DNA of 64,000 bases from Flavobacterium sp. Root935 (GCF_001429295.1 NZ_LMJL01000012.1:173511-237510), one strand, 5' to 3'; shown: positions 51,596-61,003, numbered from the stretch's first letter. The notes: generated by a model not told the origin, from the sequence alone. Program-made: numbers and translations.

Positions 51596-53929
51596 TTATC
51601 CTACCACATCTAATTTAGCAAATCTCAGCAAGAGTTTCTTAATTCCTCCCACTTCAAATTTGATTTCTGCTTTTTTATCAGCGCCAACACCTTCTAGGTT
51701 AATCACTTCTCCTTTACCAAAACGTTCGTGCATTACAACATTTCCAACAGTCAATTTACTGTCAAATAAATTTGGTGCACTTGCATTCGGATTAGTTCCT
51801 ACTGGCTTTAACTTTCTGATATTCAGATCCGGTTTCGGATTATTATCTGTAATATGTTTTGGAGGTGTTCCTCCCACCGGTTTTGCCAATCTTAGTTTAG
51901 ACTTATCAACATCACCAAAAATATCACCATCAATTGGTGATTTATAGCGATAATTCGTTTCTGCAGGAGTTAGATATTCTAAATATTGACCATCAATTTC
52001 TTCAATAAATCTTGAAGGTTCACTATCTGTCAGTTTTCCCCAGCGATAACGAGATTGCGCATAAGTCAAATACGCCTGATGTTCTGCACGAGTTAAAGCT
52101 ACGTAAAATAAACGACGTTCTTCTTCCAATTCACTTCTAGTACTCATACTCATCGCACTCGGGAACAAATCTTCTTCCATACCCACCACAAAAACGTGCG
52201 GGAATTCAAGTCCCTTCGCTAAGTGAATCGTCATTAAAGCTACACGATCTTCATCATTGGTATCTTTGTCTAAATCTGTTGCCAAAGCCACATCTTCCAT
52301 AAATTCAGAAAGCGCGCCTCTTGCTCCATCAATTTCTCGCTGCCCTTCGGTAAAATCTTTAATACCGTTTAAAAGCTCTTCTATATTCTGAATCTTCGCC
52401 ATTCCTTCCGGCGTAGCATCTTTCTTCAATTCCTGAACCAAACCAGTTTTTTTTGCAACATGGTCTGTAATATAAAAAGCATCCTGATTCTGATCTATAA
52501 CCTGAAAACTCTGAATCATCGTCACAAAATCTTTCAGTTTGTTTTTTGTTCCAGTATTCAGTTTTAAATCTATTTTATCAATGTTAACCATTACTTCCCA
52601 AATCGATCGTTTGTAATGATTGGCTGCAATTGTCAATTTCTCTACCGTTGTATCTCCAATTCCACGTGCAGGATAATTAATCACACGAATCAAAGCCTCT
52701 TCATCTTTTGGATTCAGAACCAAGCGTAAATAACATAAAACGTCTTTAATCTCCTTACGTTGGTAGAACGACAATCCGCCGTAAATTCTATACGGAATAT
52801 CACGTTTTCTCAAAGCATCCTCCATCGCACGTGACTGAGCATTAGTACGATACAAAATTGCAAAAGCACCATTATGCAATTGATTTTGCATTTTCTGCTC
52901 AAAAATCGTACTGGCAACAAAACGACCTTCTTCGGCATCAGTCAAACTTCTGTGAACTTTAATTTTAGGACCAAATTCATTCGCAGTCCAAACCACTTTA
53001 TCTAGTTTGGTCTTATTATGTTCCATTACAGTATTTGCCGCTTCAACAATATTTCTTGTCGAACGGTAATTCTGCTCTAAACGAAACATTACTACACCTT
53101 CATAATCCTTTTGGAAATTCAAAATGTTATTAATATTTGCACCACGGAAAGCATAAATACTCTGCGCATCATCTCCAACCACACAAATATTCTGAAACCT
53201 ATCAGATAAAGCCCTAACAATCAAATACTGAGAGTGATTTGTATCTTGGTACTCATCAACCAAGATATAACGAAAACGATCTTGATATTTAGCCAGAACT
53301 TCTGGAAAACGAGTTAGCAATTCGTTGGTTTTCAACAGTAAATCATCAAAATCCATTGCGCCGGCTTTAAAACAGCGCTCCACATACTGCTGATATATTT
53401 CTCCCAATCTTGGTCTTTTAGCCATTGCATCCGCCTCAACCAATTCTGGATTATTAAAATAGGCTTTTACCGTAATCAAGCTGTTTTTGTAACTAGATAT
53501 ACGTCCTAAAATTTGTTTTGGTTTGTAAATATCACGATCCAGCTGCATTTCTTTAATAATCGAAGAAATTAATCTAGCCGAATCCTGAGAATCATATATG
53601 GTAAAATTGGAAGGATAACCCAAATGATCAGATTCTGCACGCAGGATACGCGCAAAAATAGAGTGAAACGTTCCCATCCAAAGGTTCTTTGCCTCGCTCG
53701 CCCCCACAATATCCGAAATCCTGTGTTTCATCTCGCGGGCCGCTTTATTGGTAAAAGTCAGCGACAAAATATTGAAGGCATCAACGCCCTGCGCCATCAA
53801 ATAAGCAATTCTAATTGTTAAAACTCGGGTCTTTCCCGAACCTGCACCAGCAATAATAATCATTGGCCCATCTTTTTTAAGAACGGGCTGTCTTTGCGCT
53901 TCGTTGAGCTGGTCAATATATTTCTGCAT
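51596..53929 (-). CDS. UvrD/PcrA-type superfamily 1 DNA helicase
   Basis: 777 aa, 3' to 5' helicase of repair and replication. Motifs: Walker A AGAGSGKTRVL, motif Ia TFTNKAAREM, Walker B VDEYQDTN, motif III GDDAQSIYAFRGA, motif IV QNYRST, motif V MTIHLAKGLEFPHVFVVGMEE, motif VI YVALTRAEHQAYLTY. The C-terminus (VGNVVMHERFGKGEVINLEGVG) is the PcrA-like Tudor domain that contacts RNA polymerase. Length is normal; choice between uvrD and pcrA names is a convention. Confidence 0.95.
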   Translation of the reverse strand: MQKYIDQLNEAQRQPVLKKDGPMIIIAGAGSGKTRVLTIRIAYLMAQGVDAFNILSLTFTNKAAREMKHRISDIVGASEAKNLWMGTFHSIFARILRAESDHLGYPSNFTIYDSQDSARLISSIIKEMQLDRDIYKPKQILGRISSYKNSLITVKAYFNNPELVEADAMAKRPRLGEIYQQYVERCFKAGAMDFDDLLLKTNELLTRFPEVLAKYQDRFRYILVDEYQDTNHSQYLIVRALSDRFQNICVVGDDAQSIYAFRGANINNILNFQKDYEGVVMFRLEQNYRSTRNIVEAANTVMEHNKTKLDKVVWTANEFGPKIKVHRSLTDAEEGRFVASTIFEQKMQNQLHNGAFAILYRTNAQSRAMEDALRKRDIPYRIYGGLSFYQRKEIKDVLCYLRLVLNPKDEEALIRVINYPARGIGDTTVEKLTIAANHYKRSIWEVMVNIDKIDLKLNTGTKNKLKDFVTMIQSFQVIDQNQDAFYITDHVAKKTGLVQELKKDATPEGMAKIQNIEELLNGIKDFTEGQREIDGARGALSEFMEDVALATDLDKDTNDEDRVALMTIHLAKGLEFPHVFVVGMEEDLFPSAMSMSTRSELEEERRLFYVALTRAEHQAYLTYAQSRYRWGKLTDSEPSRFIEEIDGQYLEYLTPAETNYRYKSPIDGDIFGDVDKSKLRLAKPVGGTPPKHITDNNPKPDLNIRKLKPVGTNPNASAPNLFDSKLTVGNVVMHERFGKGEVINLEGVGADKKAEIKFEVGGIKKLLLRFAKLDVVG

Positions 53930-54269
53930 GTAATTTTCTCCTTTTAGGCAAAATTAAGAATTTAAAAAGAAAGTTCCTAAGAAGCTTTTGAAAGGTTCTA
54001 AGTTGCTAAGCTTCTAAGATGCTAAGTTTTTTTTTGAAGCCAAACAAAAGGCATATTTTTCGGCATGGTTTCCCGCTTTCGGCTTTATCTCTTCATTTCA
54101 TTACGAGGATATCGCCTCAATCGGGGCTAGATTCAAACAATCTTTTTTAAAGGTTCTGAGACGCTAAGATTCTAAGGCGCTAGGTTTCTTTTTCTTTAAT
54201 TACTTAAGAACTTCGATATTCAAAGTCTCAACTCCTTAGAATTCCAGAACCTTAGAACCTAGAAAAAAC
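53930..54269. repeat. Repeat-filled spacer between the helicase and permease genes
   Basis: 340 bp without a gene. Two clusters of GGTTCTAAGTTGCTAAGCTT-like words (53990-54030 and 54148-54195) and an inverted cluster (54215-54262, CTTAGAATTCCAGAACCTTAG) flank a different element at about 54050-54135 (TTTCCCGCTTTCGGC ... AATCGGGGCTAG) that I associate with dispersed Flavobacterium spacer elements. Confidence 0.6.
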
Positions 54270-55037
54270 TTACTTAAAAAAAACATCATAACCAAAGCGA
54301 ATCAAAGTTCCAACAACCACAATTAAAAAGAAAATCCGAATAAAACCGTTTCCTTTATTGATAGCCAGTTTTGCACCCAGCCAGCCTCCAAGTCCGTTGC
54401 TTACTGCCATCGGAATTGCAATTGTCCAGATAATTTTTCCTTTAATCATAAATAAGCAAATCGAACCAAAGTTCGTCGCCAAGTTTACCATTTTAGCATT
54501 CGCGGAAGCGTGGAGAAAATCAAAACCTAAAAGCGCTATAAATGCTACTACAAAGAAACTTCCTGTTCCAGGTCCGATAAATCCGTCATAGAAACCAACG
54601 ATTATGCTAATAACAACCGCATAAATTATTTGTGTTGCAGCAGAATGATCTTTCGCAGCATGTTGTCCGAAATTTTTCTTAGCGTAGGTATAAATAAAAA
54701 GTAAAGATAAAACTACCAGTAAAAGCGGTTTCATAAAATCGTTGCTCACCATCGTCAAAATCGTAGAACCCAAAAATGCCGAAGGAACCGCCAAACACAT
54801 CATAATGAGCAGTAATTTCCATTGAATAACAACCTTTTTTAAATACTGAAAAGCTGCAAAAGCTGTTCCGCTGAAAGCTGGAATTTTTAATGTTCCCACA
54901 ACTGTAGAAACTGGCAAATTAGGTAATAAAATTAATCCCATTGGAGTTTGTATCAATCCGCCGCCGCCAACAATGGCATCAATAAATCCAGCAGCAAAAG
55001 CTGCTAAACAAAGAAAAAATATTATATACGAATCCAT
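54270..55037 (-). CDS. TauE/SafE-family membrane transporter (TSUP)
   Basis: 255 aa from the ATG at 55037 (MDSYIIFFLCLAAFAAGFID); an ATG at 55070 would add 11 residues with no support. About eight hydrophobic segments. The paired TSUP motifs are present: GFIDAIVGGGGLIQTP in the N-terminal half and GFYDGFIGPGTGSFFVV in the C-terminal half. Members move sulfite, sulfoacetate or other organic anions; substrate not readable. No sulfur metabolism genes are beside it. Confidence 0.88.
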   Translation of the reverse strand: MDSYIIFFLCLAAFAAGFIDAIVGGGGLIQTPMGLILLPNLPVSTVVGTLKIPAFSGTAFAAFQYLKKVVIQWKLLLIMMCLAVPSAFLGSTILTMVSNDFMKPLLLVVLSLLFIYTYAKKNFGQHAAKDHSAATQIIYAVVISIIVGFYDGFIGPGTGSFFVVAFIALLGFDFLHASANAKMVNLATNFGSICLFMIKGKIIWTIAIPMAVSNGLGGWLGAKLAINKGNGFIRIFFLIVVVGTLIRFGYDVFFK

Positions 55038-55138
55038 TAAAAACTGTATTTCAGACACATTAAAAAACAAGTTGCAAAAGTACAGCTTCCTTTTTGTTTA
55101 TTACCACAAATTTAAAGTGGATTTTTCCTCAAAAAGTA

Positions 55139-55146
55139 TATTTTTG
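55139..55146 (+). promoter_or_regulatory. -7 box of the 173-aa gene
   Basis: TATTTTTG ends 16 nt before the ATG at 55163 and lies inside the longer open frame from 55094, supporting the later start. Confidence 0.45.
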
Positions 55147-55162
55147 CTTAAAAATTATTCAA

Positions 55163-55684
55163 ATGGATTTTAATAAAATTATAGAACTTGCGAGTTATAC
55201 TCTGCCGGCATTAGTTACAGGAGTTGTAGCTTATCGTTTCTTTGAACTGCACATTAAAAACAATGATCGAAAACGCGCTTTTTTATTAAATAAAGAATAT
55301 CAAAAACAATCTCTGCCAATACGTTTGCAGGCTTATGAGCGTATGACTTTATTTTTAGAGCGCATTAATTTGACTAAATTATTAATCAGGATTTCTCCAA
55401 TTTCTCAAGATAAACACGATTATGAAAATTTTGTAATCGAACAAATCGAACAAGAATTTGAACATAATTTGACACAGCAGATTTACATGTCAGACGAATG
55501 CTGGACAATTATTACAACTGCAAAAAATGCAACCATTCAAATGATTCGTAAAGCCGCAATGAGCGATAAAGTAGATAATGCAGACAAATTACGCGAAGTA
55601 ATTTTGAACGATTTACTAGAAAAACAATCTCCTAGTAATGCTGCTTTGGGTTATATTAAAAATGAAGTAGCTGATCTTTGGTAA
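55163..55684 (+). CDS. Membrane-anchored conserved protein of unknown function
   Basis: 173 aa from the ATG at 55163 (MDFNKIIELASYTLPALVTG). One N-terminal membrane helix (about 9-27), then a helical soluble part with RKRAFLLNKEYQKQSLPIRL, LQAYERMTLFLERINLTKLL and a C-terminal AALGYIKNEVADLW. The pattern occurs across Flavobacteria, but no function is known to me. Its stop is followed by a repeat hairpin and the convergent patatin gene. Confidence 0.65.
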   Translation: MDFNKIIELASYTLPALVTGVVAYRFFELHIKNNDRKRAFLLNKEYQKQSLPIRLQAYERMTLFLERINLTKLLIRISPISQDKHDYENFVIEQIEQEFEHNLTQQIYMSDECWTIITTAKNATIQMIRKAAMSDKVDNADKLREVILNDLLEKQSPSNAALGYIKNEVADLW

Positions 55685-55760
55685 AAATATTTTAGAATTC
55701 AGATTTTAGATTTTAGATTGAGTTTTCATAATCTAAAATCTAAAATCAACAATCTAAAAT
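55685..55760. repeat. Hairpin spacer of GATTTTAGATT words between convergent genes
   Basis: AGATTTTAGATTTTAGATT (55701-55719) faces AATCTAAAATCTAAAAT (55730-55746), a near-perfect hairpin with a 10-nt loop. The block 55730-55760 is the exact reverse complement of 311-341 in the his operon. Confidence 0.9.
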
Positions 55761-56659
55761 TATTTATTGTCACTCATAACCTCAGACTTATTCTGAGCAT
55801 ATTCATAACCTTGTTCCCACCAACCTTTCATTACATCTTTATTAAAAATCAAAGCATTGTCGGTCAATTTAATTGGCGTGTAATATAAGTTAAGTTTTAC
55901 ATCTTTATTGTTTGCCATAAGTTTTCCTATAGCAATATCATGTTTTTCAACTTGATCTAAAGCAATTCGGAACAAGTCAATCATCAAAGAAAAAGGATTT
56001 TTACCAATAACTGTTTTGGTTGTGTTGACCTCGGTTTCTAAAACAATTACATCTATTTCTGTTGCACCTCTATTAATTGCTTCGCGAATTGGAACCAAAC
56101 TTGAGAATCCGCCATCGCCATATTCACAATTGTTTTTCTCAACCAAGCTCATAAACGGAACATAATTACTAGAAATCCAAGACCATTCGCAAAATTCTTC
56201 ATACGTACAATCCTTTACAGATTTATATTCTGATTCGTTTGTTGTAAAATTGGTAACCGTAACTATGACATCAGTCTTTAGTTTTTTAAGATTATTGAAG
56301 TCGGACAATGAAAAGTTATTCTGAATATATTTTTTCAAACCTTTACTTTCTCCAAAAGTTCGTTTTCCTTTAAAAAACTGACGTATGACATTAAAGTGAT
56401 TAATAGTCACAATATCAACACCATCTTTATTTTTAACAACAAATGGACAAATATTAAAAATACTTGCCATAGTCACATTAGTATAAACTGAATGAATTTT
56501 TTTAATGTGGCCGAGAGCTAAATGCGGAATTAACAAACTTCCTGTTGAAGTTCCTAAAAACAAATCGTATTCGTGTCTTTTTTCTTCTATTAAATACTGG
56601 GCAACACCGCCGGCAAATGCGCCTTTACTGCCTCCACCAGAAATAACCAATGCTCTCAT
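55760..56659 (-). CDS. Patatin-like phospholipase
   Basis: 299 aa serine lipid acyl hydrolase with a Ser-Asp dyad: oxyanion hole SGGGSKGAFAGG (7-18), nucleophile Ser38 in LGTSTGS, and catalytic Asp in CEYGDGGFSS. No signal peptide or membrane segment, so it is cytoplasmic or exported by another route. Substrate not readable. It sits convergent to the 173-aa gene and upstream of the M1 peptidase on the same strand. Confidence 0.9.
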   Translation of the reverse strand: MRALVISGGGSKGAFAGGVAQYLIEEKRHEYDLFLGTSTGSLLIPHLALGHIKKIHSVYTNVTMASIFNICPFVVKNKDGVDIVTINHFNVIRQFFKGKRTFGESKGLKKYIQNNFSLSDFNNLKKLKTDVIVTVTNFTTNESEYKSVKDCTYEEFCEWSWISSNYVPFMSLVEKNNCEYGDGGFSSLVPIREAINRGATEIDVIVLETEVNTTKTVIGKNPFSLMIDLFRIALDQVEKHDIAIGKLMANNKDVKLNLYYTPIKLTDNALIFNKDVMKGWWEQGYEYAQNKSEVMSDNK

Positions 56660-56806
56660 GTGCGTTTTAAAGTTATGTTATGAGTTATGGAATTTAAAAG
56701 TTTCTCAACCTTACATCTCATTCCTCTTTATTGTATATTCTAATAAATCAATGATTTACAACTTAAATTTTGGTTTTCAAAACGCATAACCTATAACATA
56801 AAACCT
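56660..56806. repeat. Patatin / M1 peptidase spacer with inverted TTATGTTATG words
   Basis: TTATGTTATGAGTTATG (56673-56689) is matched with two changes by the reverse complement of 56786-56802. The arms sit at the two ends of the spacer. Confidence 0.6.
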
Positions 56807-58873
56807 TTAACTTTTTTCAATCAATAAACGATTCAATTGAAACTGTTCATCGGGGGTCAAATTAGGTAAAATTCTATTAAATGAAGCACGCATTTCTGGA
56901 TTTTTTAAAAGAATACGAATATTATCTCTGCCAAACTTAGAAAATTGCCACATATGATGGGTAGTTGCGCTAACTAAATTACTCAAAACCTGATCGTTAA
57001 TAATTTTAAAAGCAATCAGTTTTTCTAAAGCGTTTTGTCGTGTAGTGGCTTCATATTTTGTAGATGAAAATGCAATGAGTTCATTAATCATAGATTCTTG
57101 ATCATTGCTGTAATTTGGTGTAGATAAAACTAGCGAAAGCCATAAAGTACGCAGATTATAATCGTTAAAACCAATCCAGTTTTTAGATTTATCCAAATAT
57201 TCTGTTCTATGTTCTGGGAAATTCCTCCACAGCCAATACAATGCTATTTCTTGTGTTTGATAAGATTTATCATCAAGCAGCGTTTCGTAATGCAATCTAA
57301 AATCTTCAGGGATTTTGGTCAGCGTTTGAGCAACATCTTGACGAACTTCAATATTGTTGGTCTGCAATGCCAAAAGCAAAAGCGGTTTCTTAGCTTCGTA
57401 ATTTTCATTTTCTAGCTGATCAACAACAGCTTCTTTTACTGATTGATACACATTAGATTCTAAAGTACTCTTTAAAATGTCTATTTTTTCGGCTAATGAA
57501 GTTTTCTTTAACTTATCAATTTCCAATCGTTTCTGAATCGTTTTATTTTTACTCAACAAAGCATTTGCAGTCGGTGTATCAAAAGCAGTCGATTCTAACC
57601 AAGTTTTCTGGAATTTTTCCAAATCGAAATTTGAAACTTTCTTAATCTCGTCGAAGAAGTTTTGCGTGTTTACAGTTTGATAAGCATATTTATTCAGATA
57701 ACTTTTTATCGCTTTTTTAAAGGCTTTATCACCAATCGATTCGTGCAGCACAAATAATGTCCAGGCTCCTTTTTCGTAAAATGTGAGCGAACTGGCTTTG
57801 GCATTTAAAACTGGAATTGTATCGGTTCTAGAAGCAAATTTTATCTGCTGTGCGGTGTCGTATAATTTGGAATAAAAATAGTCTTCTCCATAAATATCTT
57901 TTTCTGCCAGAAGAGCAAAATACGTTGCAAATCCTTCTTGAAGCCAATGATGTGTACTATTTTCGGCTGTAATCAAATCTCCAAACCAGTGATGTGCCAA
58001 TTCATGAGCGTCAACATTGGTATAGTTTCGGTCGCAAAAACCAATTGAATCTACCACATAACGAGTTGCAAATAAAGTCGTTGTTGTGTTTTCCATTCCC
58101 GCATACAAAAAATCTCTAACTGGAATTTGTCTGTTAATCTGCCAAGGGTATTTTACACCGATTTCTTTCTCCAGAAAATCAAAAATTCGTTTCGAATAGC
58201 GGTAAGTCGGCTCAAAACGATCGGCATCCTTCGATTCATAATAATACTCTAACGAAATTTTACTTTTAGATTTAAATTCTTTTTTATCGAATTTTCCAAT
58301 CGCCAGCATTAATAAATAAGAACTCATTGGTTTTTCCATTTGATACTGCCAATGAACTAAGTTACCGTTTGGCGTTTTTTGTTTTAAAACTCCATTCGAA
58401 ACAACCTGATAAGCTGCGTCATAAGAAATTCCTAAATTGAAAATTAGTTTTTCATTTACATCGTCAAAACTCGGAAACCAATTACTGGTATATCTGCCCT
58501 GCCCCTGCGTCCAGATCTGCACTTCATCGTTTTCTATATCAACAAAATACAAGGCTTGTTTTGGTTTTACCGTATAATTAAAAGTTAAGTGATTCTGACT
58601 TTTTGTAAAAGGAAAAACAATTTTTAATTGCTTAGTAGTATTTATAAAAATGACTTCTCTATCATTAATTTTCACATTCGAAAATTCCATGTTTTTAGCG
58701 TCAAGCGAAATGGTATCACAATCTTTCAAGACCTCAAACTGGAAATCTACGGCACCTGAAACTGTTTTTTCTTTTGAATTTAACAACAATTGTCCTGAAA
58801 CTAACTTAAAATCAACGTTTTGGGTTTGCTGCGCGAATATAAATCCGGTAAATAATAAAAAGATGTATTTCAT
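56807..58873 (-). CDS. M1-family zinc aminopeptidase
   Basis: 688 aa. Signal peptide MKYIFLLFTGFIFAQQ, so exported. Exopeptidase motif AGMEN (variant of GAMEN), zinc site HELAHHWFGD with the third ligand Glu in LQEGFATYF, and the catalytic Tyr region LTFYEKGAWTLF. The C-terminal third is made of HEAT-like helices (LLLALQTNNIEVRQDVAQ). Cleaves N-terminal residues from peptides in the periplasm or outside the cell. Confidence 0.93.
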   Translation of the reverse strand: MKYIFLLFTGFIFAQQTQNVDFKLVSGQLLLNSKEKTVSGAVDFQFEVLKDCDTISLDAKNMEFSNVKINDREVIFINTTKQLKIVFPFTKSQNHLTFNYTVKPKQALYFVDIENDEVQIWTQGQGRYTSNWFPSFDDVNEKLIFNLGISYDAAYQVVSNGVLKQKTPNGNLVHWQYQMEKPMSSYLLMLAIGKFDKKEFKSKSKISLEYYYESKDADRFEPTYRYSKRIFDFLEKEIGVKYPWQINRQIPVRDFLYAGMENTTTTLFATRYVVDSIGFCDRNYTNVDAHELAHHWFGDLITAENSTHHWLQEGFATYFALLAEKDIYGEDYFYSKLYDTAQQIKFASRTDTIPVLNAKASSLTFYEKGAWTLFVLHESIGDKAFKKAIKSYLNKYAYQTVNTQNFFDEIKKVSNFDLEKFQKTWLESTAFDTPTANALLSKNKTIQKRLEIDKLKKTSLAEKIDILKSTLESNVYQSVKEAVVDQLENENYEAKKPLLLLALQTNNIEVRQDVAQTLTKIPEDFRLHYETLLDDKSYQTQEIALYWLWRNFPEHRTEYLDKSKNWIGFNDYNLRTLWLSLVLSTPNYSNDQESMINELIAFSSTKYEATTRQNALEKLIAFKIINDQVLSNLVSATTHHMWQFSKFGRDNIRILLKNPEMRASFNRILPNLTPDEQFQLNRLLIEKS

Positions 58874-58966
58874 TGAAATGAATTTGAAGGCAAAATCCCA
58901 AAGTTACAAACCTTTCACAAACAAATAGAATGAAATTTGTAAGTTTACAGCATAAAATACCAAATC

Positions 58967-59710
58967 GTGTCTGTACCTCAAAAAGCCTTATTTAATTGGA
59001 GCAGCGGAAAAGATTCTGCTCTTGCGTTGTATAAAATACTTCAAAATCCTGATTTTAAAATTGAATGTTTATTAACAAGCGTAAACAAACAATATCAGCG
59101 CATTTCTATGCATGGCGTTCGTGTTGAATTATTACAGGCTCAGGCGGAAAGCATTGGTATTCCTCTGAAAATTATGGAAATTCCAGAAATGCCGACTATG
59201 GAGGTTTATGAAAATGTAATGACTGAGACTTTAGCAGAATTAAAAAATAAAGGCATTACTCATTCTATTTTTGGAGATATTTTTCTAGAAGATTTACGTC
59301 AATATCGCGAAAATCAATTAGCTAGAATTGGTTTTAACGGAATTTTTCCAATTTGGAAAATTCCAACTCAAGAATTGATTCAAGAATTTATATCGCTTGG
59401 GTTTAAAACAATTGTGGTTTGTGTGAATGAAAAATACTTGGACAAAAGTTTTGTCGGCAGAATTATCGATCAGGATTTCATAAATGATTTACCTGAAAAT
59501 GTTGATGTATGCGGCGAAAATGGTGAATTTCATACCTTTACTTTTGACGGACCAATGTTTTCTCAACCAATTGATTTTGAAATTGGTGAAATTGTTTACC
59601 GAAAATATGAAAAACCAGCAAATCAGAACTCCTCAAATGATGCTTGTGATACAAATGATGAAACAGCTTTTGATTTTGGATTTTGGTATTGTGATTTAAT
59701 TCCTAAATAA
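58967..59710 (+). CDS. Dph6-like ATP pyrophosphatase (diphthine-ammonia ligase family)
   Basis: 247 aa with a PP-loop SGKDSALALYK (residues 13-23) and the family blocks ISMHGVRVELLQAQAESIGIPL, HSIFGDIFLEDLRQYRENQ and CGENGEFHTFTFDGPMF. Eukaryotic Dph6 finishes diphthamide on EF-2; bacteria have no diphthamide, so the bacterial members must act on another substrate. The start is GTG at 58967 (MSVPQKALFNWSSGKDS); no ATG lies before the PP-loop in frame. The DUF1697 gene is convergent. Confidence 0.87.
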   Translation: MSVPQKALFNWSSGKDSALALYKILQNPDFKIECLLTSVNKQYQRISMHGVRVELLQAQAESIGIPLKIMEIPEMPTMEVYENVMTETLAELKNKGITHSIFGDIFLEDLRQYRENQLARIGFNGIFPIWKIPTQELIQEFISLGFKTIVVCVNEKYLDKSFVGRIIDQDFINDLPENVDVCGENGEFHTFTFDGPMFSQPIDFEIGEIVYRKYEKPANQNSSNDACDTNDETAFDFGFWYCDLIPK

Positions 59711-59723
59711 TATTTCAAAAAAA

Positions 59724-60263
59724 CTATTCGCCATACATTGCCAGCAAATTGGTAACTGTATTCCAGTTTCTAATAGTTGCTGTTACATTCAATTTTTTCT
59801 CAATATATTTTTGATCAAAACGAGTTTTTCCTGCTCCAACGGCATATTTTATAAAAATTCGATTTTCATCAATGCTTGCTTCATCAGGTTTAAACTGACT
59901 GATTTTCAAATCATTTATATTTTCTTTTTTAAGAGCGATCGAAACAAATGCAACGTAAAGCTTTTTGACATCAGCATCTTTCTCTTTTAAAAACGGATTA
60001 TTAGCAAAACAAGATTTTAGATCTTCTTTTGTAATTACAACAACTGGAACTTCATGACCGAAAACTTTAAAGATTTCCTGCTTAATCATAAAACCTACTT
60101 TTGAGGCCTCTTCTTCACTATCAATAAAAACATTTCCAGATTGTAAATAGGTTCGAACATTTTGGAAACCGATATTTTCAAGCATTGTTTTCAAAGCTTC
60201 CATTTTCATCATGTTATGGCCCGAAACGTTTATTCCGCGCAAAAGTGCTAAGTGTGTCGTCAT
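59724..60263 (-). CDS. DUF1697 protein
   Basis: 179 aa, cytoplasmic. Starts MTTHLALLRGINVSGHNMMKMEAL, with FQNVRTYLQSGNVFI and the C-terminal ATIRNWNTVTNLLAM; all are hallmarks of DUF1697. No function is known. Ends 14 bp from the end of the convergent Dph6-like gene. Confidence 0.9.
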   Translation of the reverse strand: MTTHLALLRGINVSGHNMMKMEALKTMLENIGFQNVRTYLQSGNVFIDSEEEASKVGFMIKQEIFKVFGHEVPVVVITKEDLKSCFANNPFLKEKDADVKKLYVAFVSIALKKENINDLKISQFKPDEASIDENRIFIKYAVGAGKTRFDQKYIEKKLNVTATIRNWNTVTNLLAMYGE

Positions 60264-60341
60264 TTTCTAAATATTAAAAAAAGAAAAAAGTATTCAATTT
60301 AATATTGAATACTTTTAATATCTTGAACAAACTTACGGTTT

Positions 60342-60767
60342 TTATTTTTCTTTTTCGTAGGTAGATGCTGCATCACACATTCTGGCGCTATTTTCTAAAT
60401 AACCATTGTAGATATATAGAAGCTCACTTGTTCCTCCAACTCCAGAGGTACAATTGTAAATTAAATTTGTAGCTGCAGAATAAGTTAATTTAAAATTTGG
60501 TCTATTATCATCAGTGAAAACTTCAAAAGTCCCTGTTGCAGTAGTAGTTCCATCTATAGTTGTTCTGGATTTTACAAATGTGTTGTTGGCGTTGAAAACA
60601 TAGTATTCAGTCCATACATAAGGACTATTTATATCCTTAACTTCGTGAATGTTTATCCATTTTCCATGATAATCTGTTACGGTAAGTTTAGCATTATCGT
60701 TTGAATCATCATTTGAACAAGAAATAAGCGACACAAACATTATAATTAAAAGTCCAATTTTTTTCAT
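60342..60767 (-). CDS. Small lipocalin-like lipoprotein
   Basis: 141 aa with lipobox LISC (Cys17) and acidic CSNDDSNDN after it, then a beta-rich domain with GKWINIHEVKD and FNANNTFVKSRTTIDGTTTATGTFEV, the pattern of lipocalin-like lipoproteins of Bacteroidota. Two Cys (about 117 and 133) may form a disulfide. Function unknown. Confidence 0.7.
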   Translation of the reverse strand: MKKIGLLIIMFVSLISCSNDDSNDNAKLTVTDYHGKWINIHEVKDINSPYVWTEYYVFNANNTFVKSRTTIDGTTTATGTFEVFTDDNRPNFKLTYSAATNLIYNCTSGVGGTSELLYIYNGYLENSARMCDAASTYEKEK

Positions 60768-61003
60768 TTTATTTAAGGTTTTTAAGGTTAACTATTAATA
60801 AGATATTCCTTTCTTAAAATGGTTGCGTCTTTTTTAAAAACTTTCTTATAAATTAATATTCAAAACTTGAAAACAACAATACACTTTCAAATTTCCTAAT
60901 TAAGATTTATCTTCGCCTTTTCAAGATAAACGAAAATAGAATAAAGAATACAGTTGTATTTATTCTTAACTCTATTTCTAAAATCTAAATCTAAAATAAT
61001 TTA
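60768..61003. other. Spacer upstream of recG
   Basis: 236 bp, AT-rich. A GAATAAAGAATACAG word (60942-60956) and TCTAAAATCTAAATCTAAAAT (about 60978-60998) belong to the word families of the his spacers and the 55685-55760 spacer. No ORF. Confidence 0.5.
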
